Source: an uncultured bacterium (GTDB lineage Bacteria > Verrucomicrobiota > Lentisphaeria > Victivallales > Victivallaceae). Taken from it: a DNA stretch of 33,341 bases. This document shows, piece by piece, positions 23,836 through 31,548 of this stretch. Positions within the stretch are counted from its first letter, which is position 1. Every line of letters begins with the position of its first letter. The DNA is taken from contig URVC01000054.1 of assembly GCA_900551245.1 (NCBI GenBank), positions 1 through 33,341 of the forward strand, read 5' to 3'. The notes under the pieces are model-generated. The model searched no databases and had not been told where the DNA came from. It worked only from the letters and a program-made list of their open reading frames with translations. The position numbers were made by a program, and so were the translations under genes.

Positions 23836-26800
23836 ATGAAACAGGTATGTTTATCGCTGATCTTGTTTGCCGCCTCCCTGCTTCCGGCGACAGACCTGCC
23901 CGGATGGTTTTCCCGCAATGAGAACGGGCGGATCGGCATGGGAGGAACCGCCTTGTCGCTCACCCACCTCTCGCCCCGCTGGAAGCAGACTTCACTGCGT
24001 TCCGCCGGGAAGGTCCGCTTTGCCGACGAGGCGGGCACGCTCACTGCCGAAGGGGCGTATCAGGGAGCGAAATTCCGAGAGACATTTACCCCGGCCGGGA
24101 AGAACAAGCTTCATTACGATGGGGTATTTTCCGCATCCGCCGAACTGCCGACACAGGCGCTCTTTCTGGAGTTCCAGATTCCGGCGGGCATCGCGAACGT
24201 CTCAATCGACGGCGGGAACATCGCGCTCCCACCGCGGTTTGACGCGAAGAAATGGGTGATTTTCAACAACAGAAAAGTGGAGGAATTCTCCATGCCGCTC
24301 CCCGACGGTTCCGTCTGGACTGTGACCGGCAGCTTCGTGGTGAGAATTCAGGATCAGCGCCGCTTCAATGCCGGAATGAAGGCTCCCTTTGCGGTCCGCT
24401 TCTACTACGCGCCGGAAGAGGGAAGACTGGAAAATTTCCGTCTTACCGCCGATTTCCGGCTGGAACGCGGCGGAAGCGCGGCGAAACTCCCCGACTGGGT
24501 CCGGCTGGAAAAGAGCGGCGTGCTGAAAATCGAGACTCTGCCCTTTACGGTGGTCCACGCCGCTCCCGGCTGGCAGTGGTCGCGCCAGAGCAGTTCCCCG
24601 GGAACGAAACGGACCTTCCGGGAGGGCGTCGTCACCGTTTTCGGCAAGTTTGGTCTGGGAGAGCTCCGGGTGACGGCGGAGCCGCTCACTCCGGCGGCGT
24701 TCCGGTACTCCGCGCAGTTCTGTTCCGACCGGCCGTTCCCGACCCTGCTGCTGGCCGTGGAGTTCGCCCTCTCCCCCCGTGCGCGGCAGATCGAAGTGGA
24801 CGGCCGTAACCTCGAACTGCGTGCCGAATATGACGAGAAGCGCTGGGTTCCGGTAAACAACCGATGGGTCCACACCGTCACATTTCCGCTCGACAGCGGC
24901 GCAAATCTGAGCATCACCGGCGATTATATCCTGCGCATTCAGGACAACCGGAAATACAATCTGCCCGGATACTCCGTCCGGCTCTACTTCTCGCCGTCGC
25001 AGGGGGAGCTGACCGAAGCGAAGTTCACGGCAAAATTTGAACTGCAGCGGCTCGGCGCACAGCCGGTGAACCTCGCTCCTGCGGCAAATATGGGATTTAT
25101 CGACGAAGTTGCCGGCGATGGACGGGGCGGCTGGACCGATCAGGGTCCCGCCAACGACCTGCGCATGTTCAAGCCCGGGAAACTGACTGTCGGCGGCGTG
25201 GATTTCACCGTCGTCGATCCCGCCGGAAACGGCGGGCGTTCGGCGGTGGTGCTCGGCCGGAAGTTTCCGCATGAAGCGACGGTGAAACTCTCCGGCTCCG
25301 GACGGTGGCTCTTTCTGCTGCACGCACTGGCGTGGCCCGGTGGCAAAAAAGCCGGGGCTCTTGCCGTCACCTTTGCCGACGGTTCCAATCAGGAGATTCC
25401 GGTGGAGAATGGGCGCGACGTCGGGAACTGGTGGGAGCTGAACAACTTCGCCAATTCTCTCATCGCCTGGTCGGCGGAGAACCGTTCCAGTTACATCGGG
25501 CTGGGGTTCTCCCAATTTGAACTGCGCCGGAACGATCCGGTGTCTCTGACCTTCCGGATGGAAAATCCCAAGTGCTGCTGGATGATCGCCGCCGCGGCAC
25601 TCGGCGAGAAACGTCAACCGACGGAAGGATTGGCGAAACCCACCTACATCGTAGAAAACCGCGAATGGATCAAACTCGACTTCCTGCCGGATGTGGTTCC
25701 AGGGTCTCCGCTGGATTTCTCGAATCAGCTGGACGCTCCCGCCGGGAAATACGGTGCGGTCCGGGTGTCGCCGGAGGGGAACTTCACCTTCGAACGGGCG
25801 CCGGAGAAACGAATCCGGTTTGTCGGTACCAACCTCTGCCTCTCCGCCAACTATCTGCCGCACGAAGAGGCCGATCTGCTGGCGGACCGGCTGGCAAAGA
25901 CGGGCTTCAATGCGGTACGGTTCCACCACCATGACGGCGGCCTGCTTCGACGCGGCGCAAACGACGGCCTCACCTTCGATCCGGCGGAACTGGACAAGCT
26001 GGATTATCTCTTCGCCGCACTGAAAAAACGGGGCATCTACCTCACTACCGACATCTACTGCAGCCGCCGCATCAAAGCCGGAGATGGAATTCCGGAAGCG
26101 GTTCTGGAGAATCCGGCATTCCAGATGAAGGCGCTATTGCCCATTTCCGCCGCCGCACTCCGGAACTGGAAGGAGTTCGCGCGCCGCTGGCTCACCCATC
26201 GCAACCCCTACACCGGCATGAGCTGGGCGGAGGATCCGGCCCTCTATGTTGTCAGCTTCGCCAACGAAAACAACCTCGACTTCTGCTGGAATACGGTGCC
26301 GGAAATCGGCGAACTCTATCGCAAGGCCTTCCCCGGCTGGATGGCGGAAAGATATCCCGGCGAACCGGCGGGCAAGGCGGATCCCGCGGTCAACCGGCGG
26401 TTCCGCGAATTCCTCTACGAACGCCAGCATCGATGCATTCTCGATCAGATGAATTTTCTCAAGAATGAACTGAAACTTGTTGCACTCTGCACCGATCTGA
26501 ACATGCAGAACCGGGTGCCGCTGGCGCTGATCCGGAACGATCTGGATGTGGTGGACAATCACAAATATCACGATCACCCGAGCTTCCCGGTCAATCTGTG
26601 GCGACTGCCCAACCAGTTCTACCAGCGTTCGGCCATCAGCCGGTTGGGGAATGAAGTCCCTCTGCTGCTGTTTGCTCCGCGCCTCTTCAACAAGCCGTAC
26701 GGCATCACGGAATTCAAGTTTTGCCCGCCGAACCGCTTCCGTTCCGAAGGCGGGCCAATGATCGGCGGATATGCCGCACTGCAGGGCTGGAACGCGCTCT

Positions 26801-27660
26801 ACCAGTTCGCCTGGTCCCACTCCCGGGAGGGGAATCTGCGGTTCGTCGGCGGCAGCACCTTCAACTACGCCGCGGAACCATTGGCGCAGTTTTCGGACCG
26901 GCTGGCGATGTTCCTCTTCCGGCGGGGCGATGTCGCCCCGGCGCGGGCGGCGTTCGGCTGGAGCGTGCCGGAGAATCTCTGGAATTCCGATGCGCCGGAA
27001 GCCTATCCGCCGGAGTTCAGCACTCTGGGGCTGATCTCCCGGGTCGGCACCATAGTCGGAGAAAATGCGCCGCAGGGGGTGCGGCTGCTCACGCCGGAAC
27101 AGGCAGAAGGGAAAGCGCCGCTCCCCGACAGCCGGATCAATGCCCTGCGCAACACCCTGCTCGCCCGTCGGATCGCGGAGAGCGATACCGGTGAACTCCG
27201 TCTCGATGCCGGACGCAATACGCTGGCGATCGCCACTCCCCGTTCCGAATGCGTGACCGTTGCGGCAGGATCTCTGCGAGCGGACCGCCTGAGCATTGCC
27301 GGAGCGCGTGTTCCTCAGACGGTGTCGCTCAGCACACTGGATGAACGCCCGATCGGGGAGAGCGGGAACATGCTGCTCTTCCACCTGACCAATGTACTGC
27401 CGAACAAGACCCGTTTCTCCGACGAGCGGATGACGCTGCTGGAGAGCTGGGGGGAACCGCGCCTTCTGCTGCGCCGGGATCCGGTCAAGGTCTCGCTCAA
27501 GCTGGATCCCGGAGTGCCGCCGACGGTCGACGCGCTGCGTTTCGACGGGAGCACGGCAGGAAGGGTGGCGTCGAAGTTTGAGAACGGCATCCTCTCCTTT
27601 ACGGCGGATCCCGGAGTGTTTCCCGGCGGCGTGATGGCGTACCTTCTCTCCCGCCGGTGA
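23836..27660 (+). CDS. Secreted 1274-aa clan-A (GH5-like) glycoside hydrolase with duplicated beta-sandwich
   Basis: A signal peptide (MKQVCLSLILFAASLLPA) is followed by two homologous beta-sandwich repeats (about 20-218 and 235-418). They share NNRKVEEFSMPL/NNRWVHTVTFPL and RIQDQRRF/RIQDNRKY. A further beta-domain (about 420-630) precedes a TIM barrel starting RFVGTNLCLSANYLPHEEAD. Glu811 in SFANENN is the expected acid/base of clan A, and Glu959 in GITEFKF is the expected nucleophile, so a retaining mechanism is likely. A beta-rich C-terminus (about 1090-1274) follows. The duplicated domains probably bind glycan. The gene follows the pseudopilin gene by 25 nt with an AAAGGA ribosome site. 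The substrate is unknown, and the family may lie outside standard GH5 subfamilies. Confidence 0.8.
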   Translation: MKQVCLSLILFAASLLPATDLPGWFSRNENGRIGMGGTALSLTHLSPRWKQTSLRSAGKVRFADEAGTLTAEGAYQGAKFRETFTPAGKNKLHYDGVFSASAELPTQALFLEFQIPAGIANVSIDGGNIALPPRFDAKKWVIFNNRKVEEFSMPLPDGSVWTVTGSFVVRIQDQRRFNAGMKAPFAVRFYYAPEEGRLENFRLTADFRLERGGSAAKLPDWVRLEKSGVLKIETLPFTVVHAAPGWQWSRQSSSPGTKRTFREGVVTVFGKFGLGELRVTAEPLTPAAFRYSAQFCSDRPFPTLLLAVEFALSPRARQIEVDGRNLELRAEYDEKRWVPVNNRWVHTVTFPLDSGANLSITGDYILRIQDNRKYNLPGYSVRLYFSPSQGELTEAKFTAKFELQRLGAQPVNLAPAANMGFIDEVAGDGRGGWTDQGPANDLRMFKPGKLTVGGVDFTVVDPAGNGGRSAVVLGRKFPHEATVKLSGSGRWLFLLHALAWPGGKKAGALAVTFADGSNQEIPVENGRDVGNWWELNNFANSLIAWSAENRSSYIGLGFSQFELRRNDPVSLTFRMENPKCCWMIAAAALGEKRQPTEGLAKPTYIVENREWIKLDFLPDVVPGSPLDFSNQLDAPAGKYGAVRVSPEGNFTFERAPEKRIRFVGTNLCLSANYLPHEEADLLADRLAKTGFNAVRFHHHDGGLLRRGANDGLTFDPAELDKLDYLFAALKKRGIYLTTDIYCSRRIKAGDGIPEAVLENPAFQMKALLPISAAALRNWKEFARRWLTHRNPYTGMSWAEDPALYVVSFANENNLDFCWNTVPEIGELYRKAFPGWMAERYPGEPAGKADPAVNRRFREFLYERQHRCILDQMNFLKNELKLVALCTDLNMQNRVPLALIRNDLDVVDNHKYHDHPSFPVNLWRLPNQFYQRSAISRLGNEVPLLLFAPRLFNKPYGITEFKFCPPNRFRSEGGPMIGGYAALQGWNALYQFAWSHSREGNLRFVGGSTFNYAAEPLAQFSDRLAMFLFRRGDVAPARAAFGWSVPENLWNSDAPEAYPPEFSTLGLISRVGTIVGENAPQGVRLLTPEQAEGKAPLPDSRINALRNTLLARRIAESDTGELRLDAGRNTLAIATPRSECVTVAAGSLRADRLSIAGARVPQTVSLSTLDERPIGESGNMLLFHLTNVLPNKTRFSDERMTLLESWGEPRLLLRRDPVKVSLKLDPGVPPTVDALRFDGSTAGRVASKFENGILSFTADPGVFPGGVMAYLLSRR

Positions 27661-28197
27661 TCCGGGATCGTTTCTGCGAGTGGAAACAGTTTCAACTGAT
27701 TGAACTAGAAAAAGTGTCAGAAAAAGACGGCGGAAAACTTAATGCCTTCCAAAGATTTCCTCCGAAAACTCGACGGAATCGGCGGAGTGACTGCTGCCGC
27801 CTGGAATCAACGGAATTTCTTGTATTTTTAAAATTTCTCTCTTGATTTTTTCTATAGGACAGCTTAAAATATAAATAGCCCATAGAGTTTGGGGATTCTT
27901 GGCGACATGCTCCGGGAGTACTGGTTATACATCCGGGGCATCTCTTTTATAACCTGCTGTTATTGCCTCTTTTCAAACTTCCGGAAAACCTTATCAAAAG
28001 AAAACTCGCAAAGATCAAAATCTTTATTTCAATTTCAACGAAAGCGAATCCGGACGTGTGGAACACCGGGAATTCGGACGGCGGCCCTATCCTGGAAAAT
28101 GGGCGTTCAGAAAACTGAAAAAAAATTTCATACTGTTTTTTTAATGCGGACAATTTTCTCGCCGAATATCCGTTAATAAAAAAAATAGTATTGAATT
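27661..28197. other. 537-bp intergenic region with no convincing gene
   Basis: The stretch is AT-rich and has short open frames without ribosome sites. GGCGG/CCGCC near 27780-27802 could form a loose hairpin, but no T run follows it. A candidate promoter is listed separately. No tRNA or known RNA was recognised. Confidence 0.5.
27842..27870 (+). promoter_or_regulatory. Candidate promoter upstream of fpg
   Basis: TTGATT (27842-27847), 17-bp spacer, TAAAAT (27865-27870). It would give a leader of about 320 nt, so a nearer promoter may exist. Confidence 0.35.
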
Positions 28198-29022
28198 ATG
28201 CCGGAATTACCAGAAGCTGAAACAATCGGACGCGCTCTCAAACGCGTTATAGTCGGTCGGAAAATCGTTGAGGTCCGTGTATTCTCGCCCGCTATGCGGG
28301 AGCCGCTCACCCCGCTGCTCGACGCGGAACTGCCGGGGCGGCGGTTCGTCGACGTCCGCCGCCGCGCCCGCTATGTGATCGCCGAACTGGATGACGGCCG
28401 CGCGTTGCTGATGCACTTCGGCATGTCCGGCGTGGTCCGCGTCGAACCGGTCACTGTCCCGAAACGGAAGCATGAACACCTGTTTCTCGTGCTGGATGAC
28501 GACCGGGCGTTCCGTTTCGAATGCACCCGCCGCTTCAGCGTGTGCAAACTGTGCCGCCTGCCGGAGCCGGGCGGCTGGCCGCGGGAACTGGATGGCATCG
28601 GCGTCGAACCGCTTACGGAGGAGTTCGATGAAGAGTATCTTTTCCGTCTTTCGCGCAACCGGCGCGGCGCGGTGAAATGTTTTCTCATGGACAACGCCGT
28701 CGTCGCCGGAATCGGCAACATCTATGCCGCCGAGACGCTCTTCGCCGCCGGAGTGGATCCCCGGCGCCAGGCGGACAGCCTGACGCGGAGCGAGTGCGGC
28801 CGGATCGTCCGCGAGGCAAAGCGGATTCTCGCCCGGGCAATTGAACTTGGCGGAAGTTCCATCTCCGATTTCCTCAACGTCGATGGTTCGGAAGGGAAAT
28901 TCGCGCAGGAGCTGCAGATCTACGGCCGGAACGGGCAGCCTTGTCTCACATGCGGCCGTACGGTGGAGTGTGTGCGGCTCGGCGGACGCAGTTCCTGCTA
29001 CTGCCCGCACTGCCAGAAGTAG
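28198..29022 (+). CDS. mutM: Formamidopyrimidine-DNA glycosylase (Fpg/MutM)
   Basis: The 274-aa protein removes oxidised purines such as 8-oxoguanine and cuts the abasic site. It begins MPELPEAET with the catalytic Pro2 and Glu3, has LLMHFGMSG, a CTRRF segment in place of the usual DPRRF, GIGNIYAAE with the DNA-contacting Asn, and a C-terminal zinc finger (PCLTCGR...SCYCPHCQK). Length is normal for the family (about 270). One deviation: the conserved Lys of the RRxKY motif is Arg58 here (RRRARYV). No Shine-Dalgarno sequence is visible; the leader before the ATG is A-rich. A terminator follows the gene, so it is probably transcribed alone. It starts the repair-related right-hand part of the window. 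Confidence 0.95.
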   Translation: MPELPEAETIGRALKRVIVGRKIVEVRVFSPAMREPLTPLLDAELPGRRFVDVRRRARYVIAELDDGRALLMHFGMSGVVRVEPVTVPKRKHEHLFLVLDDDRAFRFECTRRFSVCKLCRLPEPGGWPRELDGIGVEPLTEEFDEEYLFRLSRNRRGAVKCFLMDNAVVAGIGNIYAAETLFAAGVDPRRQADSLTRSECGRIVREAKRILARAIELGGSSISDFLNVDGSEGKFAQELQIYGRNGQPCLTCGRTVECVRLGGRSSCYCPHCQK

Positions 29023-29025
29023 TGC

Positions 29026-29049
29026 CGGAGTGAAGAAACTCCGTTTTTT
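29026..29049 (+). terminator. Intrinsic terminator of fpg
   Basis: Stem CGGAGT/ACTCCG (29026-29031 and 29038-29043) with a 6-nt loop, followed by six T (29044-29049), 4 nt after the stop codon. Confidence 0.8.
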
Positions 29050-29063
29050 GAATTCCATACAAT

Positions 29064-29091
29064 TTGCAACTTCGGTTTTCCGTAGTATTAT
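29064..29091 (+). promoter_or_regulatory. Promoter of the aminotransferase-like/lipoprotein (and perhaps lexA) unit
   Basis: TTGCAA (29064-29069), 16-bp spacer, TATTAT (29086-29091). It lies between the fpg terminator and the TTG start at 29119. Confidence 0.45.
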
Positions 29092-29118
29092 TAATAAAAT
29101 ACACAGGAGTTGAGTGCG

Positions 29119-30333
29119 TTGAAAGATTTGCGGAATGCGGTCGGTGCAATGTGTGCGGTCCCCATGCCGGGAGTCACCGCATTGCATGCTTTGGCCGGCG
29201 AACTTCGGGCCGCCGGGCGGAGTGTGCGCTCTCTGGCGTTTGAGATTCCGCGTTTCGAGCCTCCGGCTGGCCTGCTTGACAGTTGCATCGAGTGGCTGCG
29301 GCAGGGGGAACCCGGAGGGGCTCCGGCGGCCGGTCTGCCGGAACTGCGGCGCGCTCTGGCGGAGAAACTCAGCCGGGACTGCAAAGTCCCTTGTACCGCG
29401 TTAAACCTGGTGGTGACGCCCGGGGAACGCTTTGCCCGGTTTGCCGCGATTGCCGCGTTGTGCGGGCCGGGAGACGAGGTGATTCTTCCGGTTCCCTGCC
29501 GGATGGAATATCGCGCTCTGGTTCACGCCGCGGGTGCAACCTGTGTCGAGCTGCGCACCCGGCCTCAGGAGGGATTTGAACTGGAGCCGGGGCTGCTGGA
29601 AGCGGCGGTGACCGGACGGACCCGGCTGTTGATTTTGAATACGCCGTCCTGGCCGGCGGGAACCGTTTACCGCCGCGAAACGCTTGAAGCGCTCGCCGCG
29701 ATTGCGGTGCGGCATAACTTCATGGTGTTGTCGGATGAGTGTCTGGCGTCATTCATCGGTGAACCGGACCGGGCGCATGTGAGTTTCGCCTCGCTTTCAG
29801 ATGAGGCGGCGAACCGGTGCATCACTTTAGGCGGATTTTCCGCCGGTTGTTTCATGGAGAATCATCCGGTGGGGTTTGTCGCCGCGCCGGAGTGGCTTTC
29901 GGGGCGGATCATCGCGCTGCAGCAGCTGGTTTCCGGCGGGGCGTCGGCGCTCGATCAGCACTGTGCGCTGGCTGCGCTCACCGCTCCGGTGCAACAGGAG
30001 ATGGCAGAGCTCCGGCGCGCGATCGTCGAAAATCGGGAATGGTTCTGCCGGAGTCTGGAAACGGTTTCCGGGCTGGAACTCTTCCGGCCGGCGGGCGGGC
30101 TGTCTCTGCTCTGCGGAATTGCCGGTTTCGGCATGGATTCGGATTTGTTCTGTGAACGGTTGCTGCGGGAGGAGCTGCTCGAAGCGGTTCCCGGGCGGGA
30201 ATTGGGCGCAGAAGGGTATATCGGCCTCTCGTTTGCCTGTCCGGCGTCTTGGCTGAAAGATGCCGCCGGCAGTTTGGCCGCGTTTTGCGGAAAAATATTT
30301 CGCAGTGGATTGAACAAGGAGGGTTGTGTATGA
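29119..30333 (+). CDS. Class I/II aminotransferase-fold protein lacking the PLP lysine (probable pseudoenzyme)
   Basis: The 404-aa protein has the fold-type I layout of aspartate-type aminotransferases: LNTPSWPAGTVY in the NxPxNPTG position (Asn174), LSDECLASFIG with Asp206, and GGFSAGCFMENHPVGFV in the position of the usual SKxxxxxGxRxGY. There the PLP-binding Lys is Ala242, and the Arg is also missing. The C-terminal substrate-binding Arg context reads YIGLSFA, without Arg. It is therefore unlikely to be a transaminase and may have a regulatory or structural role, or be decaying although its frame is intact. A TTG start at 29119 is chosen because AGGAG lies 9 nt upstream; TTG 29110 abuts that site. 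Its stop overlaps the start of the lipoprotein gene (ATGA), indicating coupled translation. Confidence 0.8.
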   Translation: MKDLRNAVGAMCAVPMPGVTALHALAGELRAAGRSVRSLAFEIPRFEPPAGLLDSCIEWLRQGEPGGAPAAGLPELRRALAEKLSRDCKVPCTALNLVVTPGERFARFAAIAALCGPGDEVILPVPCRMEYRALVHAAGATCVELRTRPQEGFELEPGLLEAAVTGRTRLLILNTPSWPAGTVYRRETLEALAAIAVRHNFMVLSDECLASFIGEPDRAHVSFASLSDEAANRCITLGGFSAGCFMENHPVGFVAAPEWLSGRIIALQQLVSGGASALDQHCALAALTAPVQQEMAELRRAIVENREWFCRSLETVSGLELFRPAGGLSLLCGIAGFGMDSDLFCERLLREELLEAVPGRELGAEGYIGLSFACPASWLKDAAGSLAAFCGKIFRSGLNKEGCV

Positions 30334-30821
30334 GAAATTTTGGATGGTTCCTCTCCGCCGCGATGGTCGTTTCGGTCCTGGCCGGCGGGTGTGCTTCCAC
30401 TTCCGGAAATGGTTCGGAGGAGAAGCCGCGCCCCGAACTCATGTCCGGAGAGGGGCGCGAAGATGCGAAAAAACTGGCTGACGAGTATGTTGCCGGTTTC
30501 GTCGCAGCCTTGAAGGAGAACAACTTCGACAAATTGAAGGCGGTGATCCCGGCGAATTCCAAGACGAAGGTCACTCCCGAGATGTTCGAACAGATGAACA
30601 AGGAGCTGACGGAGACGATGGGCCGGCTCATCAGCGCTCAATATGTGACGGATCTGGATAAAAGCATCGTCCGCGATTATGTCTGGAAGTTCACCTTTGA
30701 GAAAAAGGCCGCCGGCGGGGCGATCAAAGGGCAACTTGTCCGCAATGAGCTTTTCTATATGGTCCGGGTCGGCCGGCTCGATGGAAAATATGTAATCGCA
30801 GGCACCGGATTCCGGTTGTAA
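30330..30821 (+). CDS. Small lipoprotein of unknown function
   Basis: The 163-aa protein has a signal sequence with a probable lipobox (VVSVLAGGC, Cys21) followed by a Ser/Gly-rich linker. The mature domain (LADEYVAGFVAALKENNFDK ... GQLVRNELFYMVRVGRLDGK) resembles the small NTF2-like/DUF3887-type envelope domains, but this is only a resemblance. The AAGGAGGG ribosome site is strong, and the ATG overlaps the preceding stop codon. It lies 42 nt before lexA on the same strand, so read-through into lexA is possible. Confidence 0.8.
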   Translation: MRNFGWFLSAAMVVSVLAGGCASTSGNGSEEKPRPELMSGEGREDAKKLADEYVAGFVAALKENNFDKLKAVIPANSKTKVTPEMFEQMNKELTETMGRLISAQYVTDLDKSIVRDYVWKFTFEKKAAGGAIKGQLVRNELFYMVRVGRLDGKYVIAGTGFRL

Positions 30822-30863
30822 AGCCGGACGGAATCGGAATGCATGTTATAAACGAGGTGGACA

Positions 30864-31496
30864 ATGAAAACGTTAACGGAAAAACAGAAGAATATTCTGG
30901 AATTCATAGAGGAATTTCTGGACCGGGAAGGGATGGCACCCACGGTGTACGAAATTGCCGATCATTTCAACATCAAGACTTCAACGGTGTTTGCGCATCT
31001 GCGGGCGCTTCAGCGTAAAAAACAGCTCTCGCGCAGTTCCAAGGCGCGCAGCATCAGCCTGATGTCCCGGATGCGGGGCGCCCGCGGTGTGCCGCACGGC
31101 GCGCTGATGATTCCGCTGCTCGGGCGGGTCAACGCCGGAGCTCCGGCGGAGAGTCTCGAGTACAAGGAGGGGGAGATCTGTGTTACGTCGGCGCAGGTCA
31201 ACGACTACCCGCTGGATCAGCTCTTCGCACTGCGGGTGCAGGGCGAGAGCATGCGCGACCTCGGGATCTATGACGGCGATATTGTGATTGTCGCCCAGAC
31301 CGGCAACAAACCGCGCCCGGGCGATATCGTCGTGGCCCTGGTTCAGGGCAATGAGGTTACCGTGAAAAGCTTCTTCCCGAAGACCGGCGGCAGGATTGAA
31401 CTGCGCCCGGCCAATCCGGAATATGACGTACAGATCTATCCGGCGGAAGAGGTCGCGATTCAGGGGCGGGTGATCGGCCTGCAGCGCAAATACTGA
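30864..31496 (+). CDS. lexA: LexA SOS repressor/autoprotease
   Basis: The 210-aa protein represses the SOS regulon and cleaves itself when RecA filaments form on damaged DNA. The N-terminal winged helix (LTEKQKNILEFIEEFLDREG, APTVYEIADHFNIKTSTVFA) is followed by the S24 peptidase domain. The cleavage site is Ala91-Gly92 (GRVNAGAP), with catalytic Ser129 (QGESM) and Lys168 (VTVKSF). Length and spacing are standard. A GAGGTGG ribosome site lies 4 nt before the ATG. I saw no Gram-negative (CTG-N10-CAG) or Gram-positive (GAAC-N4-GTTC) SOS box just upstream, so the operator may be phylum-specific or lie before the upstream genes. A strong terminator follows. Confidence 0.95.
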   Translation: MKTLTEKQKNILEFIEEFLDREGMAPTVYEIADHFNIKTSTVFAHLRALQRKKQLSRSSKARSISLMSRMRGARGVPHGALMIPLLGRVNAGAPAESLEYKEGEICVTSAQVNDYPLDQLFALRVQGESMRDLGIYDGDIVIVAQTGNKPRPGDIVVALVQGNEVTVKSFFPKTGGRIELRPANPEYDVQIYPAEEVAIQGRVIGLQRKY

Positions 31497-31512
31497 AATG
31501 GTCGCTTCTTTG

Positions 31513-31548
31513 TGCGGAACTCCTCCCGGAGTTCCGCATTTTTTATTT
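31513..31548 (+). terminator. Intrinsic terminator of lexA
   Basis: An 11-bp perfect stem TGCGGAACTCC/GGAGTTCCGCA (31513-31523 and 31528-31538) with a 4-nt loop, followed by TTTTTTATTT. It also lies just after the stop of the convergent exonuclease gene, but that side has no T run. Confidence 0.9.

Noticed and set aside
24202..25932. Minus-strand open frame of 576 codons inside the 1274-aa glycosidase gene
   Set aside because: Antisense shadow with no domain, no ribosome site, and a convincing gene on the other strand.
27889..28176. 95-codon plus-strand frame upstream of fpg
   Set aside because: No ribosome site, unlikely composition, no family resemblance.
27661..28197. tRNA or small RNA in the long gap before fpg
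   Set aside because: No cloverleaf, T-loop consensus or known RNA motif was found by eye.
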